Origin: DASQPR01 sp963727415
Lineage (GTDB): Bacteria; Actinomycetota; Actinomycetes; Mycobacteriales; Micromonosporaceae
Direction of reading: 5' to 3'
DNA: 64,000 nucleotides
NCBI GenBank assembly: GCA_963727415.1
Contig: CAVSGF010000002.1
Location: 1,178,001-1,242,000, forward strand
Both the position numbers and the translations under genes were made by a program. Under the pieces are notes generated by a model, which saw only the letters and a list, made by a program, of their open reading frames with translations, ran no database searches and was not told where the DNA came from. Positions within the stretch are counted from its first letter, which is position 1. Each line of letters starts with the position of its first letter. This document shows, piece by piece, positions 1 to 8,823 of the stretch.

Positions 1-2653
1 CCGGCGGTACGCCTGGGCGACCCGCATGCCGGCCACGTTCTCCTGCAGATCGGCGTTGACGATGCTGACCTTCTCGCGGGCCTCGGTGTAGGCGCGGGAG
101 GACTTGGACCGGAAGATCAGCGTAGCGACGAACATGAACGGCAGCACGGCGAGCACCACCAGGGCCAGCTCGAGGTCGAGCACGAGCAGGGCGACCAGGA
201 TGCCGACGAAGGTGAGGAGGCTGACCGCGGTGGTGGTCAGGCCGGTCTGCAGGAACGTCGAGAAAGCGTCAACATCGGTGGTCATCCGGGTCATGATCCG
301 CCCGGACATCTCGCGCTCGTAGTAGTCGAGCCCGAGCCGCTGGAGATGCGCGAAGATCTTCAGCCGCAGGGTGTAGAGGAATCGCTCGCCGGTACGGCCG
401 GTTACCCGGACCTGTCCCCAATTGATCAGCCAGTCGGCGGTCACGACGGCGAGGGCGATCAGTGAGACGGTCCAGATCACGCTCAGCGTGTCCTTGGTGA
501 CGCCGTCGTCGACTCCGGTGCGGATCAGTACCGGTAGCGCCAGAGTCGCCATCGCATCGAGAGCGACCAGGAAGAACGCCAGCAGCAGCGGGCGTACCAG
601 CGGTCGGATCAGCTTCTTCAGGGTGAAGTGCGCATCGGCCGCCCGGGCGGTCCGCTCGTCCACGTCGGGCACATCGTTGGCCGGTGGCAGCGCGTCGACG
701 GCGGCAAGCAGTTCCGGTGTCGCCGGCATGCTGGCCATCATGTCCATGGCGCCGCCACCGATGCCCGCCCGCGATCCGCGGACCCGGCCGCCCATACCGA
801 TCCGGGCCTGGTCGAGCTTGGTGCCGCCGGCCGGTGCGGCGCGGGCGTAGTCGGGCGCCCTGGATTCATCCCAGAGGTTCTCGTCGGTGGTGACCTCGAG
901 TTCTCCGGCGTCGATCCCCTCGGCATCGTCGCCGGGGCCGGACAGCAGTAGCCGGTACAGCGGGCAGCGTTCCTCAAGCTCGGCCGGCGTACCGATGTCG
1001 ACCAGGCGGCCGTCATCGAGCACGGCGACCCGGTCGGCCAGTTCCAGTGTGGAGCGACGGTGAGCGATCAGCAGCGTGGTACGGCTGGCCATGACCCGGT
1101 GCAGGGTGGCGTGGATCTCGGCCTCGACCCGGGCATCGACCGCCGACGTGGCGTCGTCGAGGACCAGCAGCCGGGGGTCGGTGATGAGGGCCCGGGCCAG
1201 GCGCGACGCGCTGCCGCTGGCCGCCGGACAGCGTCAGGCCCTGCTCGCCGATGACGGTGTCGTAACCGTTCGGCAGGGCCATGATGAACTCGTGTGCCTC
1301 GGCGGCCTTCGCGGCCGCGATCACCTGCTGGTCGGTGGCGTCCGGTCGGCCGTACGCGATGTTCGCGCGCACCGACTCGGAGAACAGGAAGCTGTCCTCC
1401 ATGACCAGGCCGATCGCCGCCCGTAGCGATTCGATCGTCAGGTCCCGCACGTCGTGGCCGCCGATCCGGACGGCCCCGCCCCGGACGTCGTAGAAGCGGG
1501 GCAGCAGCATTGAGATCGTCGACTTGCCCGAGCCGGAGGTGCCGACGAACGCCACCGTCTCGCCAGCCTGTACGTGGACGCTCAGCTCCCGCAACACCGG
1601 CCGGCTCGCGACGTAACCGAAGGTGACGTCGTCGAGTTCGATACCGGGCGCGGCATCGGCGGGCAAGGCCACGGCGCCGGGCTTCTCGGTGATGATCGGC
1701 CGCGAGTCGATGACCTCGAATACCCGGATCACGCTGGCTCGTGCCTGCTGGCCGATGGTCAGCAGGTTGGACAGCATCCGGACCGGCCCGACCAGCTGTG
1801 CCAGGTAGGTGGAGAACGCCAGGAAGGTGCCGAGCGAGATGCTGCCGTGCACGGCGAGATAGCCGCCGAGCGCGAGCACGCCGACCTGACCCATCGCCGG
1901 GACCGCCTGCAGTGCCGGGTTGTAGATGGCGGTGAGCTTGGCGGCGCGCACCCGGGACCCGAACAGCAGCTTGGCAACCCGGTCCAGCTTGTTGAGTTCC
2001 TGCTCCTCCTGGCCGAATCCCTTGACCACGCGCACACCGGTAACCGCGTCGTCGACCACCGCCGCGACGGCGGCGGCTTGCTGCTGTGAGTCCCAGGTGG
2101 CCGGGAACAGCCGTTTGCGTGCCAGGGTCGAGATCCACAGCAGGCCTGGGCCGACGGCGATCGCGACCACGGTGAGCAGAGGCGACAAGGCCAGCATCGC
2201 CACCAGTGAGAGCAGGAAGAGCAGGGCGTTGCCGGTCATGATGGGCATCATGCCGAGCAGGCCCTGAACCATCGTGATATCGCTGGTGGCGCGTCCGATG
2301 ATCTGGCCGGTCTGCAACTCGTCCTGCCGGGCACCGTCCAGAGCCGACAGCGAGCGGAACATCTCGTTACGCAGGTCGTGCTGCACGTCGAGGGCGAGCC
2401 GGCCGCCGATGTACCGGCGGGTGAAGGTGGTGCCGTAGCTGATCAGCGCGGCGATGATGAGGATCGCGGCAAGTGGGCCCAGCGGTCGGGTATGCGCGAT
2501 GATCGAGTCATCGACGATGGCGCGCTGGATCAGCGGGACGAGCGCCTGGATCGTCATCCCGATCAGCGAGGCGCCGAACGCCAGTAACACCGAGGAGCGG
2601 TAGTTCCAGCACGCCGAAGCCAGCCGGCGCAGCCACCCCCGTTCGTCGGTCAC
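1..2653 (-). pseudogene. Fused tandem ABC exporter (TMD-NBD-TMD...), one-base frameshift, truncated by window start
   Basis: Two ABC half-transporters are joined in one minus-strand reading path. The first half has a six-helix type membrane domain (about residues 15-310) and an ATPase domain with Walker A GTSGSGKST near residue 374 and signature LSGGQRQRVA. The Q-loop reads VMEDSFLFS, with Glu where Gln is usual. Right after the signature the frame is lost. One extra G in the GG at 1200-1201 explains it; removing it restores LARALITDPRLLVLDDATS and the H-loop LLIAHR. The path then stays open through a linker into a second membrane domain (LIRPLVRPLLLAFFLV, YYEREMSGRIMTRM) and off the window at base 1. 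The start overlaps the upstream MarR gene by 4 bases. The family exports drugs or lipids; the substrate is unknown. The shift may be a real mutation or a sequencing error. Confidence 0.85.
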
Positions 2654-3090
2654 GCGGTGATCTCCTTCGTCGGCATCTTCGCTTTCAGCCGCTCGTCGAG
2701 CACGTCACCGAGAGCGACGAGTTCGGCGACGAGACCGGTGCCGGCGGCGTCCAGAATCGGGCCGATCTTGGACACGTACTGTGCGTCGGCCTCGCGCAGC
2801 GCCCGCCGTCCGGATGCGGTGACATGCAGGCGGACCACGCGGCGGTCGCCGGGCTCGCCTTCACGAGTGGCGTATCCGGCCGCCACCAGGCCGTCGGCGA
2901 TCGCGGTCAGGGTCGGGCCGCGCACCGCTAGCCTGCGGGCCAGGTGGGCGGACCGGACACCACCCTGATCGATGGCGCTGAGCACGCGGTACTGCCCCAG
3001 GGTGAGGCCGGATTCGACAGTGTCGATCAGCCGGTGGAGCCGCGCCAGAGCGCGGACGGCCGCGACGCGGTCGCGTTCGGAAGCAGGCAC
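2650..3090 (-). CDS. MarR family transcriptional regulator of the ABC exporter
   Basis: This 146-residue winged-helix protein has the MarR layout: an N-terminal helix, LTLGQYRVLSAI, a recognition region around VRGPTLTAIADGLVAAGYA, and the wing EGEPGDRRVVRLHVTASG. GTG at 3090 is preferred; a TTG at 3099 is an alternative. The stop overlaps the exporter start (ATGA), so the two are translationally coupled. MarR proteins next to exporters usually repress them and are released by a ligand. Overlapping palindromes just upstream (3101-3121) are the likely operator, giving autoregulation. Confidence 0.9.
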   Translation of the reverse strand: MPASERDRVAAVRALARLHRLIDTVESGLTLGQYRVLSAIDQGGVRSAHLARRLAVRGPTLTAIADGLVAAGYATREGEPGDRRVVRLHVTASGRRALREADAQYVSKIGPILDAAGTGLVAELVALGDVLDERLKAKMPTKEITA

Positions 3091-3100
3091 GGTTACCAAC

Positions 3101-3121
3101 CCTAATACTTAGGCTGCCTAA
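3101..3121. promoter_or_regulatory. Palindromic operator for the MarR regulator
   Basis: Two overlapping perfect palindromes share a half-site. CCTAA-TAC-TTAGG lies at 3101-3113 and TTAGGC-T-GCCTAA at 3109-3121. They sit 11-31 bases upstream of the GTG start of the MarR gene, where a repressor would block the promoter. A dimeric MarR protein fits the geometry. The half-site resembles TTAGG of DtxR/IdeR boxes, but the spacing is not that of a 19-bp iron box. Confidence 0.65.
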
Positions 3122-3387
3122 TCATCTACTCCTTGTCGCGGCCGGTTCCCGGGCTGCTCGTACGGCGGTTTACTGCTTTTTCGACGCCGTGACTGGTACC
3201 TGACTGATTTGTCCAGCGGCGAGGGCGGAAAAGTCGAAAACACGTCCGTGTTGGCGTACCCGTAGCGAAGATCGGCCGTTGGGAGTCAAGCGGGGTGATC
3301 TTGTGGAGGTCGCGGCGTCCGTGCTGCCGAGGATTGGGCGGTCGATCTGTTGACCTTCACACTGTGTGACTTATAGCGTCGCCATCC
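3122..3387. other. Intergenic region between divergent MarR and P450 genes
   Basis: About 265 bases separate the MarR operator from the P450 start. I see no convincing open frame. The stretch holds short AT-richer patches (near 3165-3185 and 3355-3375) where promoters for the divergent genes could lie, but no clear -35/-10 pair. Confidence 0.4.
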
Positions 3388-4668
3388 ATGAGAGGCCTTC
3401 GGACCCGTGTCGTCTCCGCGGTCGCGCGGCGTTATCTGCGCCGTCTCGGAGGGCAGGGCCTCGATCTGTCCGTGCTCGGCCGGCTGCCGGACCACACCCT
3501 GATGCCGCTGCGCCGTCACGCCCTCAATCCGGTTCCCGAACTGGGCCAGGTGCGGCACCGTGCACCGATCAGCCGGTTGCCGGTGCCGTTCGGCTTGAAT
3601 GTCTGGCTGGTCACCGGGTACGGGCAGGCCAAGGCGGTGCTCGCCGACGCGGACGGCTTCTCCACCGATTTCGCCAACCTGATCGGTGATGGGGTACCGG
3701 GGTCGACGGCCGGCCCGGGCGGGCTGGGTTTCGCCGACCCGCCGGTTCACACCCGGTTACGGCGGCTGCTCACCCCCGAGTTCACCATGCGGCGCCTGGC
3801 CCGGCTGGGTCCGCGTATCCACGAGATAATCTCCGGCTGCCTCGCCGAGATGGACGCCGGCGGTCCGGTCGACCTGGTGTCGACCTTCGCGCTGCCGATC
3901 CCGTCGTTGGTGATCTGCGAGCTGCTCGGAGTGCCGTACGACGACCGGAAGGACTTCCAGCGCCTGGCCATGGCCCGGTTCGATCTGTTCGGTGGCGCCG
4001 CCCAGTCGCTCGGTGCCATCTCCGAGTCACTGGCGTACCTGCGCGAGGTGGTTCGGCAGCAGCGCCTCGAACCGGGCGAAGGTCTGCTCGGCGGGATCAT
4101 CACCGAGCATGGCGATGAGATCACCGACGAGGAACTGGCGGGCCTGGCCGATGGCGTGCTGACCGGCGGCTTCGAGACCACCGCGAGCATGCTGGCGCTG
4201 GGCGCGCTGGTGTTGCTGCAGGATCGGGAGGCGTTCGGGCTGATCCGCGATGACGACGCGGCGGTTGCACCGTTCGTCGAGGAGCTGCTGCGCCACCTGA
4301 CCGTAGTGCAGGTGGCGTTCCCGCGGTTCGCCCGGCGCGATGTCGAGATCGACGGGGTACGCATTGCGAAAGGCGACTTCGTGGTGGTGTCGCTGTCCGG
4401 TGCCAACCGGGACCCGGTGCTCGGGCCGGGCCTGGAGACCGTCGATCCGGCTCGGTCCCCGCTGTCGCATCTTGCCTTCGGGCATGGCTTCCATCGCTGC
4501 GTCGGGGCGGAGCTGGCGAAGATGGAGCTGCGCGCGGCGTACCCGGCCCTGGTCCGGCGGTTCCCGGGAATGCGGCTCGCGATCCCGGCCGCCGAGCTGG
4601 AGTTCCGCAAGGCATCGATCGTCTACGGGCTGGACAAGCTGCCGGTCCTGGTCAACGGACAGCCGTAG
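3388..4668 (+). CDS. Cytochrome P450
   Basis: This 426-residue soluble bacterial P450 has all hallmark motifs. The I-helix oxygen-activation motif is GGFETTA at 260-266, with Glu-Thr-Thr rather than the common Asp/Glu-Asp-Thr. The K-helix ExxR is E299-R302, and the heme loop is FGHGFHRCVG with Cys371 as thiolate ligand. It would hydroxylate a small lipophilic substrate using electrons from a ferredoxin or ferredoxin reductase, none of which is encoded nearby. The gene stands alone, convergent with smpB, so there is no biosynthetic context to name a substrate. Confidence 0.95.
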   Translation: MRGLRTRVVSAVARRYLRRLGGQGLDLSVLGRLPDHTLMPLRRHALNPVPELGQVRHRAPISRLPVPFGLNVWLVTGYGQAKAVLADADGFSTDFANLIGDGVPGSTAGPGGLGFADPPVHTRLRRLLTPEFTMRRLARLGPRIHEIISGCLAEMDAGGPVDLVSTFALPIPSLVICELLGVPYDDRKDFQRLAMARFDLFGGAAQSLGAISESLAYLREVVRQQRLEPGEGLLGGIITEHGDEITDEELAGLADGVLTGGFETTASMLALGALVLLQDREAFGLIRDDDAAVAPFVEELLRHLTVVQVAFPRFARRDVEIDGVRIAKGDFVVVSLSGANRDPVLGPGLETVDPARSPLSHLAFGHGFHRCVGAELAKMELRAAYPALVRRFPGMRLAIPAAELEFRKASIVYGLDKLPVLVNGQP

Positions 4669-4696
4669 GCCACGGCCCGGTCGGCGGGGCAGCCGG

Positions 4697-5173
4697 TTAC
4701 CGGCGCTGGCCGCGCAGGCGGCGGCTGAACTCCCGGGCGATCTCCCGGCTGGCGTCGCGTGCGGCGATCGCCTGCCGCTTGTCGTACTCCCGCTTGCCCC
4801 GGGCGACCGCCAGCTCGACCTTGGCCCAGCCGTTTTCGAAGTAGAGCGACAGCGGCACCAGCGTCACCCCGCTGTCGGCGAGCTTTCCCAGGATCTTGGT
4901 GATCTCGGCGCGGTGCAGCAGCAGCTTGCGGGTACGCCGGGGCTGGTGGTTGGTCCAGGTGCCATACGCGTACTCCGGAATGTGGAGGCCGTGCAGCATT
5001 ATCTCGCCGTCACTGGGCTGGGCGAAGGCGTCGGTCAGTGAGGCCCGCCCGGCGCGAAGCGACTTGACCTCGGTGCCGAGCAGGGCGATGCCCGCCTCGT
5101 AGGTGCGCAGAATGGTGTAGTCGTGGCGTGCCTTCTTGTTGGAGGCGATCAGCCTGCGACCGGCCCTGGTCAA
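4697..5173 (-). CDS. smpB: SsrA-binding protein SmpB
   Basis: This 158-residue protein matches SmpB over its full length: NKKARHDY at the start, GTEVKSLRAGRASL, the beta-barrel core with HIPEYAYGTW, ending in a basic tail (SRRLRGQRR). SmpB binds the tRNA-like domain of tmRNA and delivers it to stalled ribosomes for trans-translation. In many Actinomycetota smpB follows ftsX; here its neighbours are a P450 and an AhpD-like pair, so it appears detached. No ssrA gene was recognised in the window. Confidence 0.97.
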   Translation of the reverse strand: MTRAGRRLIASNKKARHDYTILRTYEAGIALLGTEVKSLRAGRASLTDAFAQPSDGEIMLHGLHIPEYAYGTWTNHQPRRTRKLLLHRAEITKILGKLADSGVTLVPLSLYFENGWAKVELAVARGKREYDKRQAIAARDASREIAREFSRRLRGQRR

Positions 5174-5248
5174 CGCGCCCTCCCGGATCCCTTGACGCCT
5201 GCCTTGGGGGCTGGCGTGATGCGATCTTGCCCACTAAGGTCGTTGCCC

Positions 5249-5680
5249 GTGCACGATCGACATGGCAGTTTAGTCGCGGCCCTCGAGTCCGGCGTCCTCG
5301 ACGGCAATGGCAGCGTGCCGGCAGAGGTGCGACGGGCGCTCGCCGCCGGGGGCGAGATCCCCGAACAACTCGCGGGGTACGCGGACCAGGTCCGCGACCG
5401 CGCCTGGGAGATCACCGACGCCGATCTCGCCGAGGTCACCGGTGCCGGGTACAGCGAGGACCAGGTGTACGAGGTGACGGTCGCGGTCGCGCTGGGCGAG
5501 GGTCTGCGGCGGGTGACCGCGGGCCTTGCCGCGCTGGAGGCCTCGGCCGGCCGGGATCCGTTCCCGGCTCCGGCCGGCCCGGCCGCCGATGCCGGCGGCG
5601 AATCGGAGGAGCCGTTTACGCCGACGGTCGCCATCGACCCGGATGCCGAACCACTTGCCCGCCGGACCGAGCCGTCATGA
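5249..5680 (+). CDS. Small AhpD/carboxymuconolactone-decarboxylase-like protein without the CxxC
   Basis: This is a 143-residue protein. GTG at 5249 is chosen because the preceding in-frame sequence is shared with the 5' part of smpB on the other strand and is not protein-like. The core (ITDADLAEVTGAGYSEDQVYEVTVAVALGEG, split here by description only) resembles the C-terminal helices of AhpD-like proteins, but the redox CxxC is absent. The tail (from about residue 105) is Pro/Ala/Glu-rich and probably disordered. Its stop overlaps the next start (ATGA), so it probably partners the CxxC-containing protein. Function is inferred only from that pairing. Confidence 0.7.
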   Translation: MHDRHGSLVAALESGVLDGNGSVPAEVRRALAAGGEIPEQLAGYADQVRDRAWEITDADLAEVTGAGYSEDQVYEVTVAVALGEGLRRVTAGLAALEASAGRDPFPAPAGPAADAGGESEEPFTPTVAIDPDAEPLARRTEPS

Positions 5681-6267
5681 GCCGGCTGCCGAGCCTGGGG
5701 CACTCATGGCGGATGAGCGACCGGATGAAGCTGCGGGTGATCCGGCTGGCCAGTGGCCGGGAACCGTCGGACATCCTGAAGTTGCTCTACTACCGGCGCG
5801 ACTTCTTCGGCGATCAGTTCACCCGGTGGGTTGAGGCGGTCCTGCGCGGGCCGTCCGACTGGTCGGTCGGCGACCGCGAGCTGATCGCCGCCTTCGTATC
5901 GAACCTGAATCAGTGCCGCTTCTGCACCAGCAGCCACGGTGCCGTGGCCGCCCTTGAGGTCGGCCCGGAGCTGATCGCAGCGGTCCACGCGGACTGGCGT
6001 ACCGCGCCGGTGAGCCGGCCGGTGGCGGCCGCGCTCCAACTGGCCTCGGCCCTGACACTGGCACCGGACCAGGTGAGCGCCGACGACATCGAGCCGTTGC
6101 GATCGGTCGGCGTATCGGCCGAGGCGATCGCCGACGTGGTGCACATCTGCGGCATCTTCAACACGATCAACCGGATCGCTGACGCGGTTGACTTCGCGGT
6201 GCCCGACGACGAGGGCCAGCAGGCCTCGGCCGAGGCGCTGCTCAAGCGCGGTTACACGCTGGGATAG
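5677..6267 (+). CDS. Carboxymuconolactone decarboxylase/AhpD-like peroxidase-related protein
   Basis: This 196-residue all-helical protein has the AhpD-type redox signature NQCRFCTSSHG: two cysteines in CxxC spacing followed by His. Such proteins form oligomers that act as thiol peroxidase partners or in alkyl-hydroperoxide reduction. The start ATG overlaps the stop of the preceding AhpD-like gene, which implies co-translation and perhaps a hetero-oligomer. A real substrate cannot be told from sequence. Confidence 0.85.
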   Translation: MSRLPSLGHSWRMSDRMKLRVIRLASGREPSDILKLLYYRRDFFGDQFTRWVEAVLRGPSDWSVGDRELIAAFVSNLNQCRFCTSSHGAVAALEVGPELIAAVHADWRTAPVSRPVAAALQLASALTLAPDQVSADDIEPLRSVGVSAEAIADVVHICGIFNTINRIADAVDFAVPDDEGQQASAEALLKRGYTLG

Positions 6268-6339
6268 GCGGACAGCGGTGGCACCCCGGATTGCGCGGAT
6301 GCCTGGGGCCCGACGGGGCAGCGGGCGGGAGCCGGTCGG

Positions 6340-6945
6340 CTAGCCGGGCGCCGGGGTGTCCATGTCGGCGCCGTCGGCGACGTCGTCGCAGGGCACGCGC
6401 TCTACCTGATCCGGGTGTGCGGCCAGGTACCGGCGCGCGCCGACATCCGCGACAGCCATCTCGGCGACGCCGGCCCAGTGGGCGCGGCCGAGCAGGACCG
6501 GATGCCCCGGTTCGCCGCCGTAGGTGGCGATTGCCAGCGCGCCGGCCGCTGCCCGCGACCGCAGCCGGGCGACCGCGGCGGGCGTGATTCCCGGCGTGTC
6601 CACCAGTAGCACGATGGCCGCGCCAGCGGGCTGATTGGCGAGCGCGGCGAGACCGCACCGCAACGACGACCCCATCCCAGCCGACCAGTCCGGATTGGCG
6701 ACGGCGACGGCCGGGCCGAGCCGGGCGCGCGCCCGCACCTCGTCGGCGGCCGCACCGAGGACTACCACGACGGGTACGCAGCCACCCGCCGTCAAGGTCG
6801 CGATCGCCGTCTCCACCAGCAGCCGGCCGCCGTACTCGACGAGCGCTTTGGGCCGGCCGTATCGCCGGCCGCCGCCGGCGGCGAGCACGATGCCGGCGGT
6901 CTGCCCGCCGCCGACGCCTGGATCGGTGCTCCGGGCCTCACCCAC
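6340..6945 (-). CDS. MocA-like molybdenum cofactor nucleotidyltransferase
   Basis: This 201-residue NTP-transferase has GIVLAAGGGRRYGRPKAL near its start (the nucleotide-binding LAAGxxxRxGxxK motif), then GMGSSLRCGL and LLVDTPGIT (Asp for metal), and GHPVLLGRAHW. MocA enzymes attach CMP to molybdopterin to give the cytosine dinucleotide cofactor used by CO-dehydrogenase/xanthine-dehydrogenase-family hydroxylases. GTG at 6945 is the likely start; it overlaps the end of xdhC by 8 bases, and the longer upstream reading is only a shadow of xdhC. Its place in the cox-type locus fits cofactor supply for CoxL. Confidence 0.9.
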   Translation of the reverse strand: MGEARSTDPGVGGGQTAGIVLAAGGGRRYGRPKALVEYGGRLLVETAIATLTAGGCVPVVVVLGAAADEVRARARLGPAVAVANPDWSAGMGSSLRCGLAALANQPAGAAIVLLVDTPGITPAAVARLRSRAAAGALAIATYGGEPGHPVLLGRAHWAGVAEMAVADVGARRYLAAHPDQVERVPCDDVADGADMDTPAPG

Positions 6946-8347
6946 CGGCGGTCGCCGGCACCGCGCTGTCACGGCTGCCGGGTCCACCGCGATCGGGCTC
7001 GGCGTCGGCGGCCTCATGGTGGATCCGGCCACCGGTACGCCCCAGCCGCTCGCCACTACCGCCCCAACGGCCGGCAATGATCTCCGCCGCGATGCTGACC
7101 GCGGTCTCCTCCGGCGTACGGGCACCGAGGTCGAGCCCGATCGGAGCGGCCAGACGCGACAGTTCGTCGTCGGTCATGCCGGCCTCGCGGAGCCGCGCCA
7201 TCCGGTCGCTGTGGGTGCGGCGGGAGCCCATCGCGCCGACGTAGGCCAGCCGCATCCGCAGCGCCTCCCGCAGCACCGGGACATCGAACTTCGGATCGTG
7301 GGTGAGCACGCAGACCACGGTGCGCTCGTCGATCCGGCCGGCCTCGGCCTGGGCCGCCAGGTAGCGGTGCGGCCAGTCGACGATGACTTCGTGGGCATCC
7401 GGGAACCGGCGCGCCGTGGCGAATACCGGCCGTGCGTCGCACACCGTCACCCGGTAGCCGAGGAAGACACCCATCCGTGCCACGGCGGCGGCGAAGTCGA
7501 TGGCGCCGAAGACGATCATCCGGGGCGGTGCGGCGAACGTCGACACGAACACGGTCAGCTCGTCACCCCGGCGCTCGCCGTTGTACCCGTATTGGAGCGT
7601 GCCGGTACGACCCGCGGCGAGCAGGCCGCGCACGTCATCGGTGACGGCGTCGTCGAGACGTACTGTGCCGAGCGATCCGGCGGTCCGGTCGGCCCAGACC
7701 AGCAGGCGCCGGCCCAGCCGCCGATCCGGATCGGGCTCGGCCGGTACGGCCCCGGATGGCTCGGCCGGTACGGCCCCGGATGGCTCGGCCGGTACGGCCC
7801 CGGATGGCTCGGCCGGTACGGCCCCGGATGGCTCGGCCGGTACGGCCCCGGATGGCTCGGCCGGTACGGCCCCGGATGGCTCGGCCGGTACGGCCCCGGA
7901 TGGCTCGGCCGGTACGGCCCCGGATGGCTCGGCCGGCTCGGTGGCCTGCCGCGCGGCAGAGATTACGGTGACGATCGCGACCGGCTCGTCCGCGCGGACC
8001 GAGTCGACCAGCGCTCCGAAATCGGCGAAGGCGTCCGGGTCGATCCGTTCGACGAAGACGTCGAGGATGCCACCGCAGGTGAGCCCGACCGCGAACGCGT
8101 CGTCGTCGCTGATCCCGTAGCGCTGCAGCACCGGCCGCCCGTCGTTGATCACTTGCTGCGCAAGGTCGTACACGGCACCCTCGACGCAGCCTCCGGAGAC
8201 ACTGCCGACCGCCGTCCCATCGGAGTGGACCAGCATGGTGGCGCCCGGCTGCCGGGGCGCGGATCTCCAGGTGGCCACGACGGTCGCCACGCCCACCGGG
8301 GCGCCCTCGCCCCACCACTGCGCCAAGTCGTCCAGGACCTCTCGCAT
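6938..8347 (-). CDS. xdhC: XdhC/CoxF-family molybdenum hydroxylase maturation factor with octapeptide-repeat linker
   Basis: This 469-residue protein starts at ATG 8347 (MREVLDDLAQWW). The N-terminal XdhC_CoxI domain includes SAPRQPGATMLV, SVSGGCVEGAV and GLTCGG. A linker of eight consecutive SGAVPAEP units follows, then the Rossmann-type XdhC_C domain (MIVFGAIDFAAAVARMGVFLGYRV, YVGAMGSRRTHSDR, LDLGARTPEETAVSIAAEI). XdhC proteins bind Moco, help sulfurate or protect it, and load it into the large subunit. The repeat linker is encoded by a perfect 24-bp tandem array and is unusual. A homologue would normally have a short loop there. Confidence 0.92.
   Translation of the reverse strand: MREVLDDLAQWWGEGAPVGVATVVATWRSAPRQPGATMLVHSDGTAVGSVSGGCVEGAVYDLAQQVINDGRPVLQRYGISDDDAFAVGLTCGGILDVFVERIDPDAFADFGALVDSVRADEPVAIVTVISAARQATEPAEPSGAVPAEPSGAVPAEPSGAVPAEPSGAVPAEPSGAVPAEPSGAVPAEPSGAVPAEPSGAVPAEPDPDRRLGRRLLVWADRTAGSLGTVRLDDAVTDDVRGLLAAGRTGTLQYGYNGERRGDELTVFVSTFAAPPRMIVFGAIDFAAAVARMGVFLGYRVTVCDARPVFATARRFPDAHEVIVDWPHRYLAAQAEAGRIDERTVVCVLTHDPKFDVPVLREALRMRLAYVGAMGSRRTHSDRMARLREAGMTDDELSRLAAPIGLDLGARTPEETAVSIAAEIIAGRWGGSGERLGRTGGRIHHEAADAEPDRGGPGSRDSAVPATAGG
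7734..7936. repeat. 24-bp perfect tandem repeat inside xdhC (about 8.5 copies)
   Basis: Eight identical 24-base units run from 7734 to 7925, with an 11-base partial ninth to 7936. Because 24 is a multiple of 3 the array stays in frame and encodes PAEPSGAV units on the minus strand. No difference between copies is visible, which suggests recent expansion or strong homogenisation. There are no spacers, so it is not a CRISPR array. Confidence 0.97.
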
Positions 8348-8823
8348 GTACCCACTATGCGCCGGGACAGTGACGATCACCACACCGACCGCGATTCGAT
8401 GTCGGTCTGATCGCCGATTGCGGATCTTGGTCGGCGTCGGCGTCGGCGTCGGCGTCGGTGTCGGTGTCGGTGTCGGCGGTTGGGGTGCCTTAAGGTCGAA
8501 TCGGTTCGGCGGTCTTCGGTTCGCGGTCCTCCGCCCGGGCGGCACGGTGGTGTCCTGCCGCCCCGGTTTCGCATCCACCTCCGGCGAGAACTGGCGGGTG
8601 GACGTCCGTCCGATATGGATGGACATCGTGGTGACGGCGGAAATTCTCCGTTTGGTACGCCAAATGTGGCCGTTCGATGTGACATCTCGCCCGGATTTTT
8701 GGCAATTGACTGATAAATGGCTGTGGAACCGCACCGCAGGTGAGCCTTAAGATCATGCGGCCCTTGGGTGCATCCCCGACACCCACCGATACGGGCGTCG
8801 CATTCACCTCGAGGAGAGTCACA
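8348..8823. other. Divergent intergenic region between xdhC and the DUF4190 gene
   Basis: This 476-base stretch holds the hexamer repeat at 8430-8477. It also holds a locally AT-rich patch at about 8635-8720 containing TTGACT at 8706-8711, a possible -35 element for the plus-strand gene, though no good -10 follows at normal spacing. I see no convincing protein-coding frame. Longer readings of the flanking genes into this region are low-complexity or repeat-derived. Confidence 0.5.
8430..8477. repeat. Hexanucleotide microsatellite GTCGGY x8
   Basis: Eight consecutive six-base units: four GTCGGC, three GTCGGT, one GTCGGC. It lies about 80 bases upstream of the xdhC start, in the 5' leader of that gene. 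Confidence 0.95.

Noticed and set aside
3101..3121. DtxR/IdeR iron box
   Set aside because: Half-sites match in part, but spacing differs from the 19-bp iron box, and a MarR gene starts directly beside it.
4669..4696. tmRNA (ssrA) next to smpB
   Set aside because: The gap on one side is 28 bases and the other is 75 bases; no tRNA-like acceptor or tag reading frame is present.
7734..7936. CRISPR array
   Set aside because: Repeats are head-to-tail with no spacers and lie inside a coding frame.
6635..8410. Long plus-strand open frame of 591 codons opposite mocA and xdhC
   Set aside because: It is the antisense shadow of two well-supported genes; the 24-bp array keeps all frames open. Composition is Arg/Gly-rich with no family match.
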